Source of the DNA: Sipunculus nudus
Taxonomy: Eukaryota; Annelida; Sipuncula; Golfingiida; Sipunculidae
Length of the DNA stretch: 64,000 nt
Direction: 5' to 3'
NCBI GenBank assembly: GCA_026874595.1
Contig: CM049318.1
Coordinates: 21,801,456-21,865,455 of the forward strand
Part shown: piece by piece, positions 25,168-37,200 of the stretch
Position numbering within the stretch: position 1 is the stretch's first letter
Layout of the letters: every line of letters begins with the position of its first letter
Translations under genes and position numbers: made by a program
The notes under the pieces: generated by a model
The model's input: the letters and a program-made list of their open reading frames with translations, nothing else
Told to the model about the DNA's origin: nothing
Database searches by the model: none

Positions 25168-28100
25168 CTCTTTACATGATCAAAGGAAGAACATAACCTC
25201 TCCACATAATCAAATGTAGATCATAACCTCTCCACATAATCAAATGTAGATCATTACCTCTCCACATAATCAAATGTAGATCATTACCTCTCCACATAAT
25301 CAAATGTAGATCATCACCTCTCCACATGATCAAATGTAGATCATCACCTCTCCACATAATCAAATGTAGATCATCACCTCTCCACATAATCAAATGTAGA
25401 TCATTACCTCTCCACATAATCAAATGTAGATCATCACCTCTCCACATGATCAAATGTAGATCATCACCTCTCCACATGATCAAATGTAGATCATCACCTC
25501 TCCACATGATCAAATGTAGATCATTACCTCTCCACATAATCAAATGTAGATCATTACCTCTCCACATAATCAAATGTAGATCATTACCTCTCCACATAAT
25601 CAAATGTAGATCATTACCTCTCCACATAATCAAATGTAGATCATTACCTCTCCACATAATCAAATGTAGATCATTACCTCTCCACATAATCAAATGTAGA
25701 TCATCACCTCTCCACATAATCAAATGTAGATCATTACCTCTCCACATGATCAAATGTAGATCATTACCTCTCCACATGATCAAATGTAGATCATCACCTC
25801 TCCACATAATCAAATGTAGATCATTACCTCTCCACATAATCAAATGTATATCATCACCTCTCCACATAATCAAATGTATATCATTACCTCTCCACATAAT
25901 CAAATGTAGATCATTACCTCTCCACATAATCAAATGTAGATCTTTACCTCTCCACATAATCAAATGTAGATCATCACCTCTCCACATAATCAAATGTAGA
26001 TCATCACCTCTCCACATAATCAAATGTAGATCATTACCTCTCCACATAATCAAATGTAGATCATTACCTCTCCACATAATCAAATGTAGATCATTACCTC
26101 TCCACATAATCAAATGTAGATCATTACCTCTCCACATAATCAAATGTAGATCATTACCTCTCCACATAATCAAATGAAGATCATTACCTCTCCACATAAT
26201 CAAATGTAGATCATCACCTCTCCACATAATCAAATGTAGATCATAACCTCTCCACATAATCAAATGTAGATCATAACCTCTCCACATAATCAAATGTAGA
26301 TCATAACCTCTCCACATAATCAAATGTAGATCATAACCTCTCCACATAATCAAATGTAGATCATAACCTCTCCACATAATCAAATGTAGATCATCACCTC
26401 TCCACATAATCAAATGTAGATCATCACCTCTCCACATAATCAAATGTAGATCATCACCTCTCCACATGATCAAATGTAGATCATCACCTCTCCACATGAT
26501 CAAATGTAGATCATTACCTCTCCACATGATCAAATGTAGATCATTACCTCTCCACATGATCAAATGTAGTTCATCACCTCTCAACATGATCAAATGTAGA
26601 TCATTACCTCTCCACATGATCAAATGTAGATCATTACCTCTCCACATGATCAAATGTAGATCATTACCTCTCCACATGATCAAATGTAGATCATTACCTC
26701 TCCACATGATCAAATGTAGATCATTACCTCTCCACATGATCAAATGTAGATCATTACCTCTCCACATGATCAAATGTAGATCATTACCTCTCCACATGAT
26801 CAAATGTAGATCATTACCTCTCCACATAATCAAATGTAAATCATTACCTCTCCACATAATCAAATGTAGATCATTACCTCTCCACATAATCAAATGTAGA
26901 TCATCACCTCTCCACATAATCAAATGTAGATCATTACCTCTCCACATAATCAAATGCAGATCATTACCTCTCCACATAATCAAATGTAGATCATTACCTC
27001 TCCAAATATCAAATGAAGATCATTACCTCTCCACATAATCAAATGTAGATCATCACCTCTCCACATGATCAAATGTAGATCATTACCTCTCCACATAATC
27101 AAATGTAGATCATTACCTCTCAACATGATCAAATGTAGATTATCACCTCCCCACATGACCAAATGTAGATCATTACCTCTTCACATGATCAAATGTAGAC
27201 CATTACCACTCCGCATGATCAAATGTAGATCATCGATCGCCTCCCCACAAGATCAAATGAAGATCATTACCTCTCAACATGATCAAATGTAGATCATTAC
27301 CTCTCCACATAATCAAATGAAGATCATTACCTCTCCACATAATCAAATGCAGATCATTACCTCTCCACATAATCAAATGTAGATCATTACCTCTCCACAT
27401 AATCAAATGTAGATCATTACCTCTCCACATAATCAAATGAAGATCATTACCTCTCCACATAATCAAATGCAGATCATTACCTCTCCACATAATCAAATGT
27501 AGATCATTACCTCTCCACATAATAAAATGTAGATCATTACCTCTCCACTTAATCAAATGAAGATCATTACCTCTCCACATAATCAAATGTAGATCATCAC
27601 CTCTCCACATAATCAAATGTCGATCATTACCTCTCCACATAATCAAATGTAGATCATTACCTCTCAACATGATCAAATGTAGATCATCACCTCTCCACAT
27701 GACCAAATGTAGATCATTACCTCTTCACATGATCAAATGTAGACCATTACCACTCCGCATGATCAAATGTAGATCATCGATCGCCTCCCCACAAGATCAA
27801 ATGAAGATCATTACCTCTCAACATGATCAAATGTAGATCATTACCTCTCAACATGACCAAATGTAGATCATTACCTCTCCACATGATCAAATAAAGATCA
27901 TTACATTTCTACATGGTCAAATGCAGATAATTACCTCTCCACGTAATCAAATGTAGATCATCACCTCTCCACATGATCAAAGGTAGATCATCACCTCTCG
28001 ACATGATCAAATGTAGATCATTTCCTCTTCACATGACCAAATGTAGATCATTACCTCTCCACATAATCAAATGTAGATCATTAACTCTCAACATGATCAA

Positions 28101-29712
28101 ATGCAGATCATTACCTCGCCACATGATCAAATGTAGATCATTACCTCTACACACGACCAAATGTAGATCATCACCTCTTCACATGATCAAATGCAGATCA
28201 TTACCTCTCCACATAATCAAATGTAGATCATCACCTCTCAACATGATCAAATGTAGATCATTACCTCTCTACATAACCAAATGTAGATCATTACCTCTCC
28301 ACATGATCAAATGCAGATCATTACCTCGCCACATGATCAAATGTAGATCATTACCTCTCCACACGACCACATGTAGATCATCTCCTCTCCACATGATCAA
28401 ATGCAGATCATTACCTCTCCACATAATTAAATGTAGATCATCACCTCTCCACATGATCAAATGTAGATCTTCACCTCTCCACATGACCAAATGTTGATCA
28501 TTACCTCTACACATGATCAAATGTAGATCATTACCACTCCGCATGATCAAATGTAGATCATCGATCGCCTCCCCACATGATCAAATGAAGATCATTACCT
28601 CTCCACATGATCAAATGTAGATCATTACCTCTCCACATAATCAAATGAAGATCATTACCTCTCCACATGATCAAATGTAGATCATTACCTCTCCACATAA
28701 TCAAATCTAGATCATTACCTCTCCACATGATCAAATGCAGATCATTACCTCTCCACATGATTATATGTAGATCATTACCTCTCCACATGACCAAACGTAG
28801 ATCATCACCTCTCCACATGATCAAATGCAGATCATTACCTCTCCACATAATCAAATGTAGATCATCACCTCTCCACATGATCAAATGTAGATCATTACCT
28901 CTCCACGTGACCAATGTAGATCATCACCTCTCCACATGACCAAATGTAGATCATTACCTCTCCACATAATCAAATGTAGATCATTCCCTCTCCACATGAT
29001 CAAATGTAGACCATTACCTCTCCACATGACCAAATGTAGATCATCACCTCTCCACATGATCAAATGTAGAGCATTACCTCTCCACATAATCAAATATAGA
29101 TCATTACCTCTCCACATGATCAAATGTAGATCATTACCTCTCAACATGACCAAATGTAGATCATCACCTCTCCACATGACCAAATGTAGATCATCTCCTC
29201 TCCACATAATCAAATGTAGATCATTACCTCTCCACATGATCAAATGTAGATCATCACCTTTCCACATGACCAAATGTAGATCATCACCTCTCCACATGAT
29301 CAAATGTAGATCATTACCTCTCAACAAGATCAAATGTAGAACATCACCTCTCCACATGATCCAATGTAGAACATCACCTCTCCACATGATCAAATGTAGA
29401 TCATCACCTCTCCACATGATCAAATGTAGATCAGGTATTCAAATACAGATCAGTACCTCTTCACACGATCAAATACGGATCATTACCTCTCCACACGATC
29501 AAATGTAAACAATTACCTCTCCACATGATAAAATGTAAATCATCACCTCCCCATATGATCAAATGTAGATCATTAAAACTGCACATGATAAAATGTAAAT
29601 TCTCACTCACATTATGATCAATTTTAGATCATCACCTCTCCACATGATCTAAGGTACATCCTCACCTCTCTACATAACCAAATATAGATACATATAATTA
29701 CCTCTCCACGTG
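25168..29712. repeat. 30-bp minisatellite, about 150 units
   Basis: Every 30 bp the text TCCACATRATCAAATG, then TAGATCATYACCTC, repeats. The array is nearly perfect from 25190 to 27000 and increasingly diverged to about 29712. Many units carry the inverted repeat ATGATC/GATCAT around a 7-nt loop. Because the unit is ten codons long and stop-free in one frame on each strand, it gives a 603-codon minus-strand frame at 25172-26983 (repeating MWRGNDLHLI) and plus-strand frames repeating MIKCRSLPLH. These are very probably not genes: there is no signal for a start, splicing or flanking domain. Three 34-bp variant units at about 27231, 27775 and 28559 break the frame. Confidence 0.97.
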
Positions 29713-29738
29713 ACTATTTTAATGCATAACACCATCAG

Positions 29739-30069
29739 CAGGGCTCGAAATTAGGACCAAAATGTCAGCATCTGCCGGCATTTCTCGTGGAGAGCCGATA
29801 AAATCTGCCCATTGTGCCCCCACCCCCCGGGGTGTAAATAAGATCAGTGATATGTCCCCCCCCCCCCCCCCTTTCATTTTCCCCCGGTCTCTGTAATGAA
29901 CCTGTTGGAAAATCTAAAAAACCGGTTGCTTGATAAAAACGGCTTCTTTTTAAATTACTAAGGGTAAAAATGTATTTTCCATCAGTGCTGTAGGACTCCG
30001 GTCAGGATTCGGACTCGAGTCTTCTTCTTTTTAAAGGAATCACACTCGAACTTGAACTCGTGAGCCCTG
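29739..30069. mobile_element. Possible hAT-type non-autonomous element remnant
   Basis: CAGGGCTCGAAATTA at 29739 resembles a hAT-superfamily terminus, and TGAGCCCTG at 30061-30069 partly matches its inverted copy. No matching 8-bp target duplication is seen. It contains a 16-nt C run (29856-29871) and GAGTC-type text. Confidence 0.25.
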
Positions 30070-30552
30070 GACTGGGACTCTATTTGGCCTCTGAGGTAAG
30101 GATGGGAGAAATCAGGCTGAGTTGATGTCGAGTCGAGGAGGAAATATGTTTATCACACACTAAAAGACTTATATACATGCGCGAACAACCAAAACAATAT
30201 ATGGCCTAAAAATGCAAATAAGAGCTAAACGTAGTTTAAAAGTAAAAACCATGTGTAAACTAACAAAAATATACATATGACCAGCTCAAATTTCATATGA
30301 CAATTTCGTTTAAAAGGGGAGATTTTTCCCTGTCGACCCTTAAAGTTCTTTGGAAAATTCCTTTACTTTCAATCCCTGCAAGTATTTTTTAAAGTCTAAA
30401 CATTATATTTTACGATTCAGAACATTGCCCTCTAATCAATTTAGATAAATTCTAATTCAATATATCTAATTTAGATCTAATTCAATATACCAAGTATGCG
30501 CAGATCCAAGGTGAGATAAAATGTGAAATAAAAATTAAGTGAGATATATAAA

Positions 30553-30773
30553 TTAACAAGTTCGAGGGCAGTCAATAACGTCTAATACACTTTTGCCATC
30601 GATCATCCGTATCAGCAAATACATATCATATCCTACTGCATCAATAGGTGTAGCACACGTTGACCATACGTCTATTTCAATAACAAAGTCATAAAAAGAA
30701 TGCAGGAAGTGGGCATACGCCATGCACACCAAATGTACCTGCTTCCGGCCGCTATAAGTTACCATGATATATG
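30553..30773 (-). pseudogene. SEFIR-domain fragment (IL-17 receptor/Act1 type), isolated exon or pseudogene
   Basis: A 70-residue minus-strand frame reads like a SEFIR domain. It has YIMVTYS at the start (box 1), then HLVCMAYAHFLHSFYDFVIE, the DVW box, and GYDMYLL..IDGKSVLDVID..PRT, in the order and spacing known from IL-17 receptors and Act1. SEFIR domains mediate homotypic docking of IL-17 receptors to the Act1 adaptor at the inner face of the plasma membrane. The frame ends TGT TAA right after PRT, shorter than a full SEFIR. At its 5' side it runs straight into the terminal repeat of a 592-bp inverted-repeat element, with no good acceptor. No partner exons were found nearby. It is either a lone exon of a split gene or a remnant. 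Confidence 0.5.
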
Positions 30774-31364
30774 CTTCAGCGAGCCGCTCTGGCGTCTATT
30801 TCATGAATAAAGCGTTTGGGTTGAACTCACTTATATGCAAATCAAAACAACCAAATAAGACCGTCTGAAAAAATGAACATATGCACCAGGAACGGCATTG
30901 CTTTATCTGATTGGTCAGATTCCTGATGCCCTCTTGGCAACGATGAACGTTTGATATAAACTAAACGTATATCAAGAGGACACGATTCATTTTACTCGTT
31001 CAATGAGGTACTTTTGTACAATAGTATTTTGATTTACGGTAACTTCCGCTTTTGCTTCTCATTGACATCTAGTATTCAAACGTTGAACGATTTAAGGGTT
31101 TAAAATTTTTTTTCATTAAATGTTAGCTTTGATAATATTTTAGCTCAAAGCAGTGAAGCTTTATTTAATTACGTGTTCAATCCACTCAAATGTATAATAA
31201 TATACAGAGGACTTATCTAGTTTAAATCGCCACTTAAAACCCTATGTTTTACTAAATGAACACAAGATGGCGCTGAGATTAATTAACAATGAAGGCATAT
31301 TTTGAGGTAATCCATTGCCTTGTTCATTATCCATGAAACAGTCGCAAGAGCTGCTCGTTGAAGC
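30773..31364. mobile_element. Inverted-repeat (MITE-like) element, copy 1
   Basis: The ends GCTTCAGCGAGC and GCTCGTTGAAGC are inverted copies. The match extends about 40 bp inward (CTATTTCATGAATAAAG against TTATCCATGAAACAG). There is no transposase frame. A second, shorter copy lies at 34462-34845. Confidence 0.65.
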
Positions 31365-34116
31365 TAGGTATTTTTAAAGCGCATATGATATGACCCCGTC
31401 CATGTATCCAGCTGCCATCTGATGGATGAATAGTGAACGAAACCCTCCGAAAATCAGAAGCAGATCCGGGAATCAACACAACCCCTTTTTTTCATCTGCC
31501 GCACCCTTTTTTAAGGTTGTCAGACAAAATCTTGTGACCTGGACCCCCCCCCCCCCTTTTCCTAGACCTGGGACCTTTTTTCAGGTTTTCCATTAGTCCT
31601 CCTGGGTTTGGACCCTCCCCCTCCCCTTTTCCTAAAGCCCGGATCCGCCCATGAAAATCGGCTTCAATCGAGTCAAGCCCAAGTCCAGACTAGTCGAGTC
31701 AAGTCAAGCCAAGTCCGAGTCCAAAATACAAAAGAATTATTATTTATGGATAATTTAGACTTGGTTTAAATTGTGTCTATACTGTGCACTCGGGCGCAAC
31801 GCACCTGCGTTACTCGCGGGCAGTTGCGCACGCACCTCCAGTTACCTAGGCCACGTCTTCATGCATTGCTAGCATTTAGCGCTTGTAAACTGCTTTCCAT
31901 CCCAGTCCCGTCCCAGTTTTGTACGGAGAGCTTTATTATTGTTCAGCCAGACTAGACAAGTAACTACAGTCACTTGACTTTATTATTGCACAGCATTTTA
32001 CGCATCTGGATAATTATGATATTTGTATGATATTTATGATGTCTCAATGATATTTATCTTTCAGCGCAATCCAGTCTGTCATCTGCGCGCTTTTATACTC
32101 AACATGTGTTATTGTCAGTACAAGTTAGCTCATACTTAATGTTTTACTTGGGTCACAAGGTGACTTGCATCAGCAGAGTAATAACGCTTTTTTTACCATG
32201 CCCAAATCTTCAAATAAAGTAGGATGTTAAATTACATATAACTTGGGTCTCTACTGTTTTGAACATTCAGGAGGTAATGCAATATTGACCAAATCATTCA
32301 TACTGGTCAGTTGGTTAATATCTAATTGTGTTTGTAATATTCTGTTAATAGTTCACATGCTAGTCTATGAGGTATGTTTCCCAAATTTAACCACAGACCT
32401 TGGTGATTAAGTTTATTTTCTACTTAAATCAGGATGGACTGAGCCTAATTTCTCAAGTCTTGGCCTTTGAGTACAAGTCTAAGTCCAGGATAATCAAGTC
32501 TGGGTCCGAGTCTTAAAAGAAGTGGATTTTTGTCAGGATTCAGAGTAAGTTCAGACTAAAGTCCTATATCACCGCATGGAAAAAAACAGCCACCTCAATA
32601 AGAACAATAAAACAAAATATAACAAGGCATAACATATCATCAATTATTATTCAAGATAACTAAACAAATATTGTCATCTGAACAATTATATTTAAATCTG
32701 ATCTGAAAAATATGCACAGCACAGTAATAGAGATAAAAACAAGTGCAAAAATCTTAAAATTTTCCAGGTCCACTCAAATGCACTCATAACATTAATTCTT
32801 TAAAACTGCACACCCATATTGCTTTATTAAAATGACGTGTTCCATGTGTGGTACACAAAGATGCCACTATCACATGAACAAAAGTTACAGAAACTTGTAC
32901 ACAATATTTGTTTGAATTTTTTTGCACATTACAATATTTGAGAAAACTTACATAACACAATAACAGCACTCCATAACAGGTGATAAGGGATTTTAAAATA
33001 GTAAGTCCATAAGAATAATCTGTGTTATGGCCTATCAAATACATAAATTTGCCTTAGCTCTGTTAAATGCTAAAATGCAAGACTTGAGGGCCCCAGCTTA
33101 AATATATAATTTTTTTTGTTCAGTTTAAGACTTGGAAATGAACAATTAAAATAGGCCATTTCAACATTCACTTCAGAATGAATAGGATGTTGTAGGTGTC
33201 TATGGATTAACCACAGTCTTCTATATGCAAGTGAGACTGACTAATCAAGTTTAAACTGTGTTTCTTTAAATATATTGTTACTAGTTTCCCTTTTGGTAAT
33301 TTTAAAAATAATCTCAAAATACTATTATATCCTGTGGTTTTGATTTTTCATGGACCCATGTAAACCTTGCTCCTATCCTAGTGTTTCAAAAGTGCATAGA
33401 ACCCATGGTTAAGAAAGAGCCCTACTATCAAGATTAAAGATGGGACAGCCAACCCAGTGTGCAAAAATAAAGGGCAGGTAAGGTAGCCCTCCTTTATCAT
33501 ATGGCTCATATATGAAAAATACCATGTCAAAATTTCAGACATGATAAACAGATTAAATCTTACAGGTTATCAATCAGTCGTTGAGGCCTCCCCTGGAATG
33601 AAGTGGTTGATAAGTTAATTTGACTATCCATATTTATGTAAAAATTGTTGTGGGCGGACATGTTTGTTATTAGGTCCTCCTGAGTGTGACTTTTTTGTAT
33701 GGGCTAGATCTCCAATACATCTAATTTTTAAAAAGCTAAAATCATGGCATAATATCAGACCTTGGAGACAGATTTGCACCTGAAAATTAATTTTTACCTT
33801 GACCTTATTCCCAAGGTCAAACACTCCACAGCCTATAAGGCATTTTCGCTCAGTTGTGGGTGTCAGGTGGGAGGCTTCCAGAGATCGCTTGGTGATTGCA
33901 TACATCTAGATAGTTTAATAAATCTTACAACTCTCCTTTACCTTAAATGAAAACTGGAACCTATGGTCCAAAATTAGTAACATATCAATTATTTCCCACA
34001 TTTATTATTCTAATTCTTCAATTTGTACTAATTTATCTTATTTACAGATATTTAACATGATATATTGATACATTACATCTATCACATTACTTTTCTATCA
34101 CAGTTAATACCTATTA
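31365..34116. other. Non-coding stretch between the SEFIR fragment and the GH63-like gene
   Basis: It holds GAGTC-pentamer blocks (31660-31720, 32455-32530), a C run near 31543, a GC-richer patch at 31770-31960 and decayed dispersed repeats at 33480-33960. No exon is supported. Confidence 0.4.
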
Positions 34117-34122
34117 TTTATT
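34117..34122 (-). terminator. Likely poly(A) signal of the GH63-like gene
   Basis: AATAAA on the minus strand, about 37 bp after the stop codon at 34159. A short 3' UTR is implied. Confidence 0.55.
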
Positions 34123-34158
34123 ATTCTGAACAACTGATCAGTCAATCAACCTTCAGGC

Positions 34159-34216
34159 TTAATGATATAACTTCTTCATCATGGTGGTGATGAGTGCAGT
34201 CCAGCCGGTCTGATGG
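34159..34216 (-). CDS. GH63-like gene, last exon
   Basis: Acceptor ACTGTTGTAG. It completes a Ser codon and encodes HQTGWTALITTMMKKLYH followed by TAA. The HQTGWT signature is the usual C-terminal block of the family. Confidence 0.88.
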
Positions 34217-37200
34217 CTACAACAGTAATGTAAAAAGAATGATAGAAGAGTTAAAATAAATATTATTAATTTTCTTAAAAACATTATAATCACACTTTTT
34301 TTCATATGTCACTTTTAGTAGATCAAGGCCTGAAATTACTTGGCTTTTTTCAAGATCAACAAACAAACAAATTAAGGAATGGCAACATTAAGGAATGTCA
34401 TGGAATATTATGGACTTCTCATTTTCAATTTACAAATCAATGATACATTGTAAAGGCCTAAGCCTTCATAGACCTTGATTCAGGGAGCTATTCTGGCATC
34501 TATTTCATGAATAAAGATTGTGGCAATTAAACCAATCATATAACTAGTACACACTTGTTCTACATGGCTGCTAGAGCATGCCTGGTTTTAGTTCAAGACA
34601 TGTTTAGCATTGCCAGGGTGGCATCGAGACCTTGACCAATTAAATAAAGCCATGTAGACCATAAAGCCATGTATCCAATATAATGGAACATGTATTTTAG
34701 TTCAGATTGCGTATGAACAGTATAGTTTACATTGTGTTGGTTTCATTTGATTGGCAGTTGTGATTTCAGCCAAAACACTGAAGGTTTGTTCATGATTCAT
34801 GAAACAGATCGAACAGCAGTTCAATGAATCAAGGTCTGTGAAAGCATGCTGCCACAGACTAGATAGCATGAAGATGAAAATAAGTAACATAACCTACATG
34901 ATATTACTTTCAGCTGTACTCTGTGGAAATTCAGATAATCATTAAAGCATTATTTCAATATCGATGTAAGTAGACAGTCTAACACTTACCTAGCTCCACA
35001 GCCCCGACCACTGTCACCATGGAAATATTCATGAAACAGCGACAAATCCTTCCAGTGGGGATCCTGAGAGAATGTGTCACAGTCACCTGAAATATTTACA
35101 CAGGCATTTAAACTGTCCTATATATTTATTTATATAATCTAATGTGTAGTTTGGTCATTATTTTGTAGCACATGCCCCCTCTTACTTCATTTTATTGTTA
35201 GCAAAACTGCAATGCGTTTGTTATTTTATTATGGCAAATTCAAAGACTACACCTAGGACAGAGTTCAAACTTTGAGTCACAACTTAATGACAAATGTGTG
35301 AAAAAATTATTTCATTTAAAAAAATTGGGACTTCTTGTTAATTGTAGGTGTTGCTAGAGGTAAAACTACCTTTCAGATTTTAGCACTTGGAAGTGGTTAA
35401 ATAAGATGCAAATGCTTGTTTTTTTTGTGTTATATCAAAATAAATTTCCTAAAAAAGGTCTTTTTTTGTGACAATTTTTTGTGACAATTTTTTTTTCAAT
35501 ATGTGATTTCCTCAAGCAATGGATAAGAGAATACATATTCTGAGATATAACATAAGCTTTTTTCCAAGTTTATATGTTATGTTCTTTTGTTACAATTTGA
35601 GTTTTAAGCTTTTCAGGCAGCAGACAGTTCATCTTTCATGATTATTTGTCCAAAGGTTGAGTGACAATTTTGCAAAATTTTTGTTCTGTGTAAGATGTGA
35701 TATTTATTTAATTATGGTAGTGGTGTTTTAAAGGTTGTATTCATACATTATATAAAACAAGGCCTACAGGCCTAATGTGAACCTGTGCAATGAGATTACA
35801 CCAGGTATAATGCTTCAATGCTGAACCATTACTTTTCAAGAACATGTGTAACATGTATATGAACAATGCAAGGACTAAACACTTAGAACAAGAAACAATT
35901 AAACAAACATCACTGCTGCAATTCTGGCATAAGTGCACACTACACAAAAACTAGAGTATGGGTAGCCAACAAGTGACTACGTGTATCCTCCAACATCAGA
36001 GTGGGAAAGGTGAAGTGAGGCATGGATTGAGTGGCAAGGGGAAATAGAGTGAGGTGTGTTGCATAATAGCCTGGATGTCTGCAGCCGAAACGTGTATGTA
36101 GGTTGCGCCACCTACCACAAAATCCAGAAAGCTGTCAAGGATGTATAAACCTGCAAAATTTCAGGTGGATAAGTCAAACCACTGCCCAGACATGAGTAAT
36201 TTTATCCCAAGGCAGATGAACAAATGGACGCTGTGCAAAATGGTTGCAGGTGGTGCCACCATTTATGTGTATGATTAAAAGATATGTGAGATCTATACAC
36301 ATGCAAAATTTCAGGGGGATATGTCAAACCAATCCTGAGATATAAGCCTGAATGTCTGCAGCTTATACATAAATGTAGGTGGCGCCACCTGCCACAAAAT
36401 CCAAAACTATCCAAGATGTATAAACCTGCAAAATTTTAAGCAGATATGTCAAACCACTGCCGAGATATAAGTGATTTTATCCCATGGCAAACAAACAGAC
36501 GGACGCTGTGCAAACATGGTTGCAGGTGGCGCCACCAGTTTTGCATATGATAAAGAGCTATGTGAGGTCTATAAACATGCAAATTTTGGCCCAATCGGTC
36601 AAATGGTGTCTGAGATATGAGCTTGGATGTCTGCAGCTAAAATGTGAATGTAGGCTGCGCCACTTGTCATAAAATCAAGAAAGCTGTCAAGGATGTATAA
36701 ACCTGCAAAATTTAAGGTGGATAAGTCAAACCACTGCCGAGATATGAGTAATAATATCCCAAGGCAGATGAACAAATGGACACTGTGCGAAAATGGATGC
36801 AGGTGGCGCCATCATTTTAGTGTATGTTATAAAGCTATCCAAGGGGTACATTAGTACAAAATTTTTAGCCTGATTGGTCAAACGGTTCCCGAGATATGTG
36901 GGTTTATGTTTGGAAACAGACACACAAATGGATGCTGGGCAGAGAGGAAAGGTCAGAGATCAACAAAAACAAGGCCTACAGGCCTAATGCGAACCTGTGC
37001 AAAATTTAGGGGTATGAATGGAGGTTTTAATTTTTAAAATTTAATATTGATCCTCTTAGGTCCTGCATATCTACCTTAGTCATTATGATTTCAGCAAAAT
37101 GGATGTTTTGGACCTGCAAGTTTCAGACTTGGACATTTTAAAACTAGAATATGGGTAGTCGACAAGCGACTATGTGTATCCGCAGAAATCAGAGTGGCAC

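Noticed and set aside
25172-26983. 603-codon minus-strand ORF of decapeptide repeats
   Set aside because: It is explained by a stop-free 30-bp satellite unit. The opposite strand is equally open, there is no flanking domain or splice context, and start codons occur in every unit.
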